DNA of 64,000 bases. Origin: Megachile rotundata. Lineage: Eukaryota > Arthropoda > Insecta > Hymenoptera > Megachilidae. The notes below the pieces were generated by a model. It searched no databases. It saw only the letters and a program-made list of their open reading frames with translations, and was not told the origin of the DNA. The number at the start of each line of letters is the position of its first letter. The stretch's first letter is position 1. This document shows positions 55,610 through 64,000 of this stretch, in pieces. The DNA is taken from the NCBI RefSeq assembly GCF_050947335.1, contig NW_027473318.1, positions 2,976,001 through 3,040,000 of the forward strand, in the 5' to 3' direction. The translations under genes and the position numbers were made by a program.

Positions 55610-57494
55610 ATTGTAATTGTATGATTGCGATTGTATGATTGTGATTGTATGATTGTGATGTATGATTGTAATTGTATGATTATGATTGTATGATTGTGAT
55701 TGTATGATTGTGATTGTATGATTGTGATTGTATGATTGTGATTGTATGATTGTATTTGGGAGATTGTATTTGGGAGATTGTAATTGTATGATTGCGATTG
55801 TATGATTGTGATTGTATGATTGCGATTGTATGATTGTGATTGTATGATTGTGATGTATGATTGTAATTGTATGATTATGATTGTATGATTGTGATTGTAT
55901 GATTGTCATGGTATGATTTTGATGGTATGATTGTGATTGTATGATTGCGATCGTATGATTGTGATTGTATGATTATGATTGTATGATTGTGATTGTATGA
56001 TTGCGATTGTATGATTGTGATTGTATGTTTATGATTGTATTTTTCCGATTTTATGATTGTGATTGTATGATTGTGATTGTATGATTGTGATTGTATGATT
56101 GCGATTGTACGAATGCGATTGTATGATTGTGATTGCATAATTGTGATTGTATGATTGTGATTGTATGATTGTGATTGTATGATTGTGATTGTATGATTGC
56201 GATTGTACGAATGCGATTGTATGATTGTGATTGCATAATTGTGATTGTATGATTGTGATTGTATGATTGTGATTGTATGATTGTGATTGTATGATTGTGA
56301 TTGTATGATTGTGATTGTATGAATGCGATTGTATGATTGTGATTGCATAATTGTGATTGTATGATTGTGATTGTAAGATTGCGATTGTATGATTGTGATT
56401 GTATGATTGTGATGTATGATTGTAATTGTATGATTATGATTGTATGATTGTGATTGTATGATTGTCATGGTATGATTGTGATGGTGTGATTGTGATTGTA
56501 TGATTGCGATCGTATGATTCTGATTGTATGATTATGGTTGTATGATTGTGATTGTATGATTGCGATTGTATGATTGTGATTGTATGTTTATGATTGTATT
56601 TTTGTGATTTTATGATTGTGATTGTATGATTGTGATTGTATGATTGTGATTGTATGATTGCGATTGTATGAATGCGATTGTATGATTGTGATTGCATAAT
56701 TGTGATTGTATGATTGTGATTGTATGATTGTGATTGTATGATTGTGATTGTATGATTGTGATTGTATGATTGTGGTTGTATGATTGTGATTGTATGAATG
56801 CGATTGTATGATTGTGATTGCATAATTGTGATTGTATGATTGTGATTGTATGATTGTGATTGTATGTTTGCGATTGTATGATTGTGATGTTATGATTGTG
56901 ATTGTATGATTGTGATTGTATGATTGTGATTGTATGAGTGTGATTGTCTGATTGTGGTTGTGCGTTTGTGATTGTACGATTGTGAATGTACGATTGTGAT
57001 TGTATGATTGTGGTTGTATGAATATGATTGTATGATTGTGATTGCATGATTGTGATTGTATGATTGTGATTGTATGATTGTGATTGTATGATTGTGATTG
57101 TATGATTGTGATTGTCTGATTGTGGTTGTGCGATTGTGATTGTATGATTGTGATTCTGTGATTGTGATTGTATGATTGTGATTGTATGATTGTGATTGTA
57201 TGATTGTGATTGTATGATTGTATTTGGGAGATTGTATTTGGGAGATTGTATTTGGGAGATTGTAACTGTATGATTGCGATTGTATGATTGTGATTGTATG
57301 ATTGCGATTGTATGATTGTGATTGTATGATTGTGATGTATGATTGTAATTGTATGATTGCGATGTATGACTGTAATTGTATGATTGTGATTGTATGATTG
57401 TGATTGTATGATTGTGATTGTATGATTGTGATTGTGTGATTGTGATAGTATGATTGTGATTGTATGATTGTGACTGTATGATTGTGATTGTATG

Positions 57495-57550
57495 ATTGTA
57501 TTTGGGAGATTGAATTTGGGAGATTGTATTTGGGAGATTGTATTTGGGAG
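57495..57550 (+). repeat. G-run, 4 units, one GAATTTGGG unit
   Basis: Sister of 50398. The next run, at 57690, has three units where its sister at 50593 has two. Confidence 0.94.
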
Positions 57551-58960
57551 ATTGTGACTGTATGATTGCGATTGTATGATTGTGATTGTATGATTGCGAT
57601 TGTATGATTGCGGTTGTATGATTGTGATGTATGATTGTAATTGTATGATTATGATTGTATGATTGTGATTGTATGATTGTGATTGTATGATTGTATTTGG
57701 GAGATTGTATTTGGGAGATTGTATTTGGGAGATTGTAATTGTATGATTGCGATTGTATGATTGTGATTGTATGATTGCGATTGTATGATTGTGATTGTAT
57801 GATTGTGATGTATGATTGTAATTGTATGATTATGATTGTATGATTGTGATTGTATGATTGTGATGGTATGATTGTGATGGTATGATTGTGATTGTATGAT
57901 TGCGATCGTATGATTGTGATTGTATGATTATGATTGTATGATTGTGATTGTATGATTGCGATTGTATGATTGTCATTGTATGATTATGATTGTATTTTTG
58001 TGATTTTATGATTGTGATTGTATGATTGTGATTGTATGATTGTGATTGTATGATTGCGATTGTATGAATGCGATTGTATGAATGTTATTGCATAATTGTG
58101 ATTGTATGATTGTGATTGTATGATTGTGATTGTATGATTGTGATTGTATGATTGTAATTGTATGATTATGATTGTATGATTGTGATTGTATGATTGAGAT
58201 TCTATGATTGTGATTGTATGATTGCGATTGTATGATTGTCATTGTATGATTGTGATTGTATGATTGTGATTGTATGATTGTGATTGTATGATTGTGATTG
58301 TATGATTGTGATTGTATGATTGTGACTGTATGATTGTGATTGTATGATTTTGAAAGTATGATTGTGATTGTATGATTGTGATTGTATGATTATAATTGTA
58401 TGATTGTGATTGTATGATTATGATTTTATGATTGTGATTGCATGATTGTGATTGTATGGTTGTGATTGTATGATTGTGATTGTATGATTGTGACAGTATG
58501 ATTGTGATTGTATGATTGTGATTGTATGATTGTGATGTATGATTGTAATTGTATGATTATGATTGTATGATTGTGATTGTATGATTGTGATTGTATAATT
58601 GTGATTGTATGATTGTGATTGTATGATTGTGATTGTATGATTGTATTTGGGAGATTGTATTTGGGAGATTGTAATTGTATGATTGCGATTGTATGATTGT
58701 GATTGTATGATTGCGATTGTATGATTGTGATTGTATGATTGTGATGTATGATTGTAATTGTATGATTATGATTGTATGATTGTGATTGTATGATTGTCAT
58801 GGTATGATTTTGATGGTATGATTGTGATTGTATGATTGCGATCGTATGATTGTGATTGTATGATTATGATTGTATGATTGTGATTGTATGATTGCGATTG
58901 TATGATTGTGATTGTATGTTTATGATTGTATTTTTCCGATTTTATGATTGTGATTGTATG

Positions 58961-60240
58961 ATTGTGATTGTATGATTGTGATTGTATGATTGTGATTGTA
59001 TGATTGCGATTGTACGAATGTGATTGTATGATTGTGATTGCATAATTGTGATTGTATGATTGTGATTGTATGATTGTGATTGTATGATTGTGATTGTATG
59101 ATTGCGATTGTACGAATGCGATTGTATGATTGTGATTGCATAATTGTGATTGTATGATTGTGATTGTATGATTGTGATTGTATGATTGTGATTGTATGAT
59201 TGTGATTGTATGATTGTGATTGTATGATTGTGATTGTATGAATGCGATTGTATGATTGTGATTGCATAATTGTGATTGTATGATTGTGATTGTATGATTG
59301 CGATTGTATGATTGTGATTGTATGATTGTGATGTATGATTGTAATTGTATGATTATGATTGTATGATTGTGATTGTATGATTGTCATGGTATGATTGTGA
59401 TGGTATGATTGTGATTGTATGATTGCGATCGTATGATTCTGATTGTATGATTATGGTTGTATGATTGTGATTGTATGATTGCGATTGTATGATTGTGATT
59501 GTATGTTTATGATTGTATTTTTGTGATTTTATGATTGTGATTGTATGATTGTGATTGCATTATTTTGAATGTATGATTCTGATTGTATGATTGTGATTGT
59601 ATGATTGTGATTGTATGATTGTGAGTGTATGATTGTGAATATATGATTGTGATTGTATGATTGTGATAGTATGATTGTGATTGTATGATTGTGATTATAT
59701 GATTGTGATTGTATGATTGTGAAAGTATGATTGTGATTGTATGATTGTGTTTGTATGATTGTGATTGTATGATTGTGATTGTATGAGTGTGATTGACTGA
59801 TTGTGGTTGTGCGATTGTGATTGTACGATTGTGATTGTACGATTGTGATTGTATGATTGTGATTGTATGATTATGATTGTATGATTGTGATTGCATGATT
59901 GTGATTGTATGATTGTGATTGCATGATTTTGAATGTATGATTCTGATTGTATGATTGTGATTGTATGATTGTGATTGTATGATTGTGAGTGTATGATTGT
60001 GATTATATGATTGTGATTGTATGATTGTGATAGTATGATTGTGATTGTATGATTGTGATTGTATGATTGTGATTGTATGATTGCGATTGTATGATTGTGA
60101 TTGTATGTTTATGATTGTATTTTTGTGATTTTATGATTGTGATTGTATGATTGTGATTGTATGATTGTGATTGTATGATTGCGATTGTATGAATGCGATT
60201 GTATGATTGTGATTGCATAATTGTGATTGTATGATTGTGA
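58961..60240 (+). repeat. Block stretch without G-runs, 58.96-60.24 kb
   Basis: A CGATCG anchor lies at 59426 and an AGTGTGATTGACTG unit at 59786, with no ATTGTATTTGGGAG unit from 58668 to 61380, the longest G-run-free gap in the right half of the window. An altered GCATTATTTTGAATG unit lies near 59560. No gene is seen. Confidence 0.75.
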
Positions 60241-61570
60241 TTGTATGATTGTGATTGTATGATTGTGATTGTATGATTGCGATTGTATGAATGCGATTGT
60301 ATGATTGTGATTGCATAATTGTGATTGTATGATTGTGATTGTATGATTGTGATTGTATGATTGTGATTGTATGATTGTGATTGTATGAATGCGATTGTAT
60401 GATTGTGATTGCATAATTGTGATTGTATGATTGTGATTGTATGATTGCGATTGTATGATTGTGATTGTATGATTGTGATGTATGATTGTAATTGTATGAT
60501 TATGATTGTATGATTGTGATTGTATGATTGTCATGGTATGATTGTGATGGTATGATTGTGATTGTATGATTGCGATCGTATGATTCTGATTGTATGATTA
60601 TGGTTGTATGATTGTGATTGTATGATTGCGATTGTATGATTGTGATTGTATGTTTATGATTGTATTTTTGTGATTTTATGATTGTGATTGTATGATTGTG
60701 ATTGTATGATTGCGATTGTATGATTGCGATTGTATGAATGCGATTGTATGATTGTGATTGCATAATTGTGATTGTATGATTGTGATTGTATGATTGTGAT
60801 TGTATGATTGTGATTGTATGATTGTGGTTGTATGATTGTGATTGTATGATTGTGAAAGTATGATTGTGATTGTATGATTGTGTTTGTATGATTGTGATTG
60901 TATGATTGTGATTGTATGAGTGTGATTGACTGATTGTGGTTGTGCGATTGTGATTGTACGATTGTGATTGTACGATTGTGATTGTATGATTGTGATTGTA
61001 TGATTATGATTGTATGATTGTGATTGCATGATTGTGATTGTATGATTGTGATTGCATGATTTTGAATGTATGATTCTGATTGTATGATTGTCATTGTATG
61101 ATTGTGATTGTATGATTGTGAGTGTATGATTGTGATTATATGATTGTGATTGTATGATTGTGATAGTATGATTGTGATTGTATGATTGTGATTGCATGAT
61201 TGTGATTGTATAATTGCAATTGTATGATTGTGATTGTATGATTATGATTTTATGATTGTGATTGCATGATTGTGATTGTATGGTTGTGATTGTATGATTG
61301 TGATTGTATGATTGTGACAGTATGATTGTGATTGTATGATTGTGATTGTATGATTGTGATTGTATGATTGTGATTGTATGATTGTATTTGGGAGATTGTA
61401 TTTGGGAGATTGTATTTGGGAGATTGTAATTGTATGATTGTGAAAGTATGATTGTGATTGTATGATTGTGTTTGTATGATTGTGATTGTATGATTGTGAT
61501 TGTATGAGTGTGATTGACTGATTGTGGTTGTGCGATTGTGATTGTACGATTGTGATTGTACGATTGTGAT
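60241..61570 (+). repeat. 1,329-bp tandem duplication, copy 1
   Basis: This is a complete cycle with anchor 60573, AGTGTGATTGACTG units at 60919 and 61507, and the G-run at 61381. The same landmarks reappear 1,329 bp later at 61902, 62248, 62836 and 62710. The length is 95 units minus one base, matching one 13-bp unit per cycle. Confidence 0.88.
60500..60763 (-). other. Recurrent 87-codon antisense frame of the core block, judged non-coding
   Basis: A 264-bp open frame starts at the GCCATGACAATC-like ATG of the core block (complement of the GTCATGG unit side) and stops at the TAA of the tail. Near-identical frames occur at about 20 core blocks, for example 21424, 21871, 26456, 27798, 29336, 39326, 40249, 41759, 44053, 46388, 53234, 60500 and 61829. 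Its fixed length reflects the fixed order of stop-containing units in the core block. Gene predictors may report it as a multicopy gene family. I see no sign that it is translated. Confidence 0.8.
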
Positions 61571-62900
61571 TGTATGATTGTGATTGTATGATTGTGATTG
61601 TATGATTGCGATTGTATGAATGCGATTGTATGATTGTGATTGCATAATTGTGATTGTATGATTGTGATTGTATGATTGTGATTGTATGATTGTGATTGTA
61701 TGATTGTGATTGTATGAATGCGATTGTATGATTGTGATTGCATAATTGTGATTGTATGATTGTGATTGTATGATTGCGATTGTATGATTGTGATTGTATG
61801 ATTGTGATGTATGATTGTAATTGTATGATTATGATTGTATGATTGTGATTGTATGATTGTCATGGTATGATTGTGATGGTATGATTGTGATTGTATGATT
61901 GCGATCGTATGATTCTGATTGTATGATTATGGTTGTATGATTGTGATTGTATGATTGCGATTGTATGATTGTGATTGTATGTTTATGATTGTATTTTTGT
62001 GATTTTATGATTGTGATTGTATGATTGTGATTGTATGATTGCGATTGTATGATTGCGATTGTATGAATGCGATTGTATGATTGTGATTGCATAATTGTGA
62101 TTGTATGATTGTGATTGTATGATTGTGATTGTATGATTGTGATTGTATGATTGTGGTTGTATGATTGTGATTGTATGATTGTGAAAGTATGATTGTGATT
62201 GTATGATTGTGTTTGTATGATTGTGATTGTATGATTGTGATTGTATGAGTGTGATTGACTGATTGTGGTTGTGCGATTGTGATTGTACGATTGTGATTGT
62301 ACGATTGTGATTGTATGATTGTGATTGTATGATTATGATTGTATGATTGTGATTGCATGATTGTGATTGTATGATTGTGATTGCATGATTTTGAATGTAT
62401 GATTCTGATTGTATGATTGTCATTGTATGATTGTGATTGTATGATTGTGAGTGTATGATTGTGATTATATGATTGTGATTGTATGATTGTGATAGTATGA
62501 TTGTGATTGTATGATTGTGATTGCATGATTGTGATTGTATAATTGCAATTGTATGATTGTGATTGTATGATTATGATTTTATGATTGTGATTGCATGATT
62601 GTGATTGTATGGTTGTGATTGTATGATTGTGATTGTATGATTGTGACAGTATGATTGTGATTGTATGATTGTGATTGTATGATTGTGATTGTATGATTGT
62701 GATTGTATGATTGTATTTGGGAGATTGTATTTGGGAGATTGTATTTGGGAGATTGTAATTGTATGATTGTGAAAGTATGATTGTGATTGTATGATTGTGT
62801 TTGTATGATTGTGATTGTATGATTGTGATTGTATGAGTGTGATTGACTGATTGTGGTTGTGCGATTGTGATTGTACGATTGTGATTGTACGATTGTGATT
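61571..62900 (+). repeat. 1,329-bp tandem duplication, copy 2
   Basis: This repeats 60241-61570 at constant offset. Antisense frames of 87 and 146 codons are identical between the copies. Near 62919 the copies part: copy 1 runs into an ATTGCG/AATGCG core tail while this copy runs into ATTATG and GCATG units of the 7-kb family. Confidence 0.88.
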
Positions 62901-64000
62901 GTATGATTGTGATTGTATGATTGTGATTGTATGATTATGATTGTATGATTGTGATTGCATGATTGTGATTGTATGATTGTGATTGCATGATTTTGAATGT
63001 ATGATTCTGATTGTATGATTGTGATTGTATGATTGTGATTGTATGATTGTGAGTGTATGATTGTGATTATATGATTGTGATTGTATGATTGTGATAGTAT
63101 GATTGTGATTGTATGATTGTGATTGCATGATTGTGATTGTATGATTGTAATTGTATGATTGTGATTGTATGATTATGATTTTATGATTGTGATTGCATGA
63201 TTGTGATTGTATGGTTGTGATTGTATGATTGTGATTGTATGATTGTGACAGTATGATTGTGATTGTATGATTGTGATTGTATGATTGTGATTGTATGATT
63301 GTATTTGGGAGATTGTATTTCGGAGATTGTATTTGGGAGATTGTATTTGGGAGATTGTATTTGGGAGATTGTAATTGTATGATTGCGATTGTATGATTGT
63401 GATTGTATGATTGCGATTGTATGATTGTGATTGTATGATTGTGATGTATGATTGTAATTGTATGATTATGATTGTATGATTGTGATTGTATGATTGTGAT
63501 TGTATGATTGTATTTGGGAGATTGTATTTGGGAGATTGTAATTGTATGATTGCGATTGTATGATTGTGATTGTATGATTGCGATTGTATGATTGTGATTG
63601 TATGATTGTGATGTATAATAGTAATTGTATGATTATGATTGTATGATTGTGATTGTATGATTGTCATGGTATGATTGTGATGGTATGATTGTGATTGTAT
63701 GATTGCGATCGTATGAGTGTGATTGTATGATTATGATTGTATGATTGTGATTGTATGATTGCGATTGTATGATTGTGATTGTATGTTTATGATTGTATTT
63801 TTGTGATTTTATGATTGTGATTGTATGATTGTGATTGTATGATTGTGATTGTATGATTGCGATTGTATGAATGCGATTGTATGATTGTGGTTGCATAATT
63901 GTGATTGTATGATTGTGATTGTATGATTGTGATTGTATGATTGTGATTGTATGATTGTGATTGTATGATTGTGATTGTATGAATGCGATTGTATGATTGT
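62710..64000 (+). repeat. Start of a third copy of the 7-kb segment, cut by the window edge
   Basis: From the G-run at 62710 to the window end the sequence follows 51864-53154 at offset 10,846 bp. The 5-unit G-run with TTTCGGAG (63298/52452), its two-unit partner (63507/52661), and a 164-codon antisense frame (63173/52327) are the same in both. One difference creates a CCA codon near the start of the 87-codon frame at 63633. The segment presumably continues past the window. Confidence 0.88.
63298..63367 (+). repeat. G-run, 5 units, one TTTCGGAG
   Basis: Third copy of the 45578/52452 run, with 139 bp to 63507. Confirms that the window ends inside another copy of the 7-kb segment. Confidence 0.95.

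Larger units (their letters stand above)
1959..56950 (+). repeat. AGTGTGATTGTCTG block family (15 copies)
   Basis: A sister of the previous block: AGTGTGATTGTCTG, then ATTGTGGTTGTGCG, TTTGTGATTGTACG, ATTGTGAATGTACG, and a unit with GAATATG. In most copies a GATGTTATG unit lies shortly upstream. Copies start at 1959, 6755, 9425, 13032, 16709, 17941, 18724, 29839, 32172, 33582, 37244, 46891, 49840, 53737 and 56937. It often leads into a second TCTG / GTGCG / GATTCTGTG succession and then a three-unit G-run. It replaces the GACTG block in those cycles, so the two are alternative modules at the same place in the cycle. Confidence 0.83.
51851..58960 (+). repeat. About 7.1-kb tandem duplication, copy 2
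   Basis: G-runs lie at 51864, 52452, 52661, 54003, 54266, 55554, 55749, 57217, 57495, 57690 and 58640. Relative to copy 1 it lost two units twice before 54003, lost one base near 54148 (GATGTAATTG in place of GACTGTAATTG), and gained 252 bp between 54266 and 55554, most of it an internal 210-bp tandem duplication. One G-run unit is gained at 57690. It ends near the TTTCCGATTTT unit at 58936. Confidence 0.9.
841..62849 (+). repeat. AGTGTGATTGACTG block family (29 copies)
   Basis: This block has the order AGTGTGATTGACTG, ATTGTGGTTGTGCG, then two or three ATTGTGATTGTACG units. In most copies there follow ATTATG, two GCATG units, ATTTTGAATGTATG, ATTCTG, GTGAGTG, GATTATATG and GATAGTATG types. 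It is usually preceded by GTGAAAGTATG and GTGTTTGTATG units. Copies start at 841, 5316, 8335, 11005, 11914, 15758, 17129, 20235, 23366, 25379, 26875, 28216, 34672, 36251, 38334, 39913, 40668, 42178, 43144, 44472, 45088, 47995, 51990, 55106, 59786, 60919, 61507, 62248 and 62836. It normally lies between a core block and a G-run. Confidence 0.85.
3..63534 (+). repeat. Short G-run (ATTGTATTTGGGAG) runs of 1-3 units
   Basis: Besides the runs of four or five units listed singly, shorter runs start at 3 (cut by the edge), 156, 1512, 2575, 3161, 3819, 4477, 4630, 7496, 7649, 10166, 10319, 12585, 13648, 14234, 14415, 16178, 19060, 19396, 19549, 21298, 22472, 22542, 22709, 23940, 24931, 25197, 26022, 27351, 28637, 28763, 30105, 30998, 32967, 33848, 34979, 37510, 38641, 41339, 43689, 44962, 45787, 47157, 48652, 50120, 50593, 51529, 51864, 52661, 54003, 55749, 57217, 57690, 58640, 61381, 62710 and 63507. 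Each unit is 14 bp and keeps the array phase. The unit differs from the main 14-mer at five positions (6, 7, 11, 12, 13) and its copies resemble each other closely, so it is a separate homogenised subfamily. Confidence 0.9.
369..63711 (+). repeat. Core block family marked by CGATCG (about 55 copies)
   Basis: The core block is about 20 units in a fixed order: a 13-bp unit ATTGTGATGTATG, then ATTGTAATTGTATG, ATTATGATTGTATG, one plain unit, ATTGTCATGGTATG, ATTGTGATGGTATG, one plain unit, ATTGCGATCGTATG, ATTCTG and ATTATGG types, then a T-rich pair TTTATGATTGTATT / TTTGTGATTTTATG, and a tail AATGCGATTGTATG / ATTGTGATTGCATA. Some members replace one or more of these units. CGATCG starts at 369, 1711, 4788, 5753, 6102, 6381, 7150, 7807, 8772, 9051, 9820, 10477, 11442, 12784, 15132, 16391, 18322, 19707, 20910, 21497, 21944, 22922, 24125, 26529, 27871, 28948, 29409, 31197, 31756, 33180, 35178, 35737, 36660, 36842, 38840, 39399, 40322, 41832, 44126, 45986, 46461, 48851, 49424, 50792, 51728, 52860, 53307, 55948, 56507, 57903, 58839, 59426, 60573, 61902 and 63706. 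All positions were read by eye. Confidence 0.88.
1..64000. repeat. 14-bp satellite/minisatellite array spanning the whole window
   Basis: The + strand is a head-to-tail array of the 14-mer ATTGTGATTGTATG, all in one orientation from the first to the last base. The unit splits into two related halves, ATTGTG and ATTGTATG. Common variants change one or two positions (ATTGCG at position 5, ATTATG at 4, GCATG at 11, ATTGTAA at 6). C is almost absent from the + strand and T is about half of it. No unique DNA, gene, RNA gene or transposon interrupts the array. Both window edges lie inside it, so its true length is unknown. Homogenised arrays of this kind are known from eukaryotic heterochromatin, subtelomeres and centromeric regions, but nothing here says which. 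The family is not one I recognise by name. Confidence 0.97.

Noticed and set aside
20837..61900. Multicopy family of 87-residue proteins at each core block
   Set aside because: The constant length follows from the fixed order of stop-bearing and ATG-bearing units in the block. No conservation pattern of a coding sequence can be separated from repeat homogenisation.
1..64000. CRISPR array
   Set aside because: Repeats are contiguous 14-mers without unique spacers; the G-runs and blocks are themselves repeated many times.
1..64000. Mobile element or retrotransposon insertion
   Set aside because: No terminal repeats, poly-A tract, target-site duplication, or open frame with enzyme motifs interrupts the array.
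1..64000. Regulatory sites (CAATCA or TGATTG homeodomain-like motifs)
   Set aside because: The motifs are part of the unit and so occur thousands of times; their presence says nothing about function.

Overview
The whole 64 kb is one uninterrupted tandem-repeat array. Nearly every base can be parsed into copies of a 14-bp unit, ATTGTGATTGTATG on the + strand, or into its variants. I see no conventional protein gene, no tRNA or rRNA, no recognisable transposon, no CRISPR array and no unique flanking sequence at either edge. A gene-free array of this length points to a eukaryotic genome (satellite or minisatellite heterochromatin). Nothing in the sequence lets me name the species or chromosome position.

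The array has at least four levels of order. (1) The 14-mer looks like a 6-bp plus 8-bp pair of ATTGT-starting half units (ATTGTG + ATTGTATG). (2) Two main unit families alternate: the abundant ATTGTGATTGTATG family and a G-run family, ATTGTATTTGGGAG, found in 81 short runs of 1 to 5 copies. (3) Fixed successions of variant units form higher-order blocks. One is a core block of about 20 units marked by a 13-bp unit, a CGATCG-bearing unit and a T-rich pair (about 55 CGATCG anchors). The others are a block carrying AGTGTGATTGACTG (29 copies), a related block carrying AGTGTGATTGTCTG (15 copies), and the G-run blocks. A typical full cycle is about 1.33 kb. (4) Larger segments of 0.65, 1.33, 2.67, 3.66 and about 6.9-7.1 kb are repeated in tandem. 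One segment of about 3.2 kb recurs 11,073 bp away.

Layout: 1-4.4 kb is a heterogeneous left part with a 0.65-kb tandem pair; 5.95-11.3 kb is a 2,670-bp tandem pair; 11.2-15.0 kb is a second copy of the left part; 15-26 kb is a mosaic of blocks; 26.0-28.6 kb is a 1.33-kb tandem pair; 28.6-33.1 kb is mosaic; 33.1-40.45 kb is a 3,662-bp tandem pair; 40.5-44.9 kb is mosaic; 44.95-58.96 kb is a tandem pair of about 7 kb; 59-62.9 kb includes a 1,329-bp tandem pair; 62.7-64 kb is the start of a third copy of the 7-kb segment.

Long open frames exist only on the minus strand, up to 572 codons, and all encode the same 14-residue repeat. They arise because the minus-strand unit contains no stop in any phase and 14 is not a multiple of 3, so all three frames read the same cyclic peptide. 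I treat them as products of the repeat, not genes. The features most worth a second look are the nested duplication history, the frame-independent peptide, the near absence of C on one strand, the regularly placed G-run units with a constant 139-bp spacer, and the conserved 13-bp phase-shifting unit.
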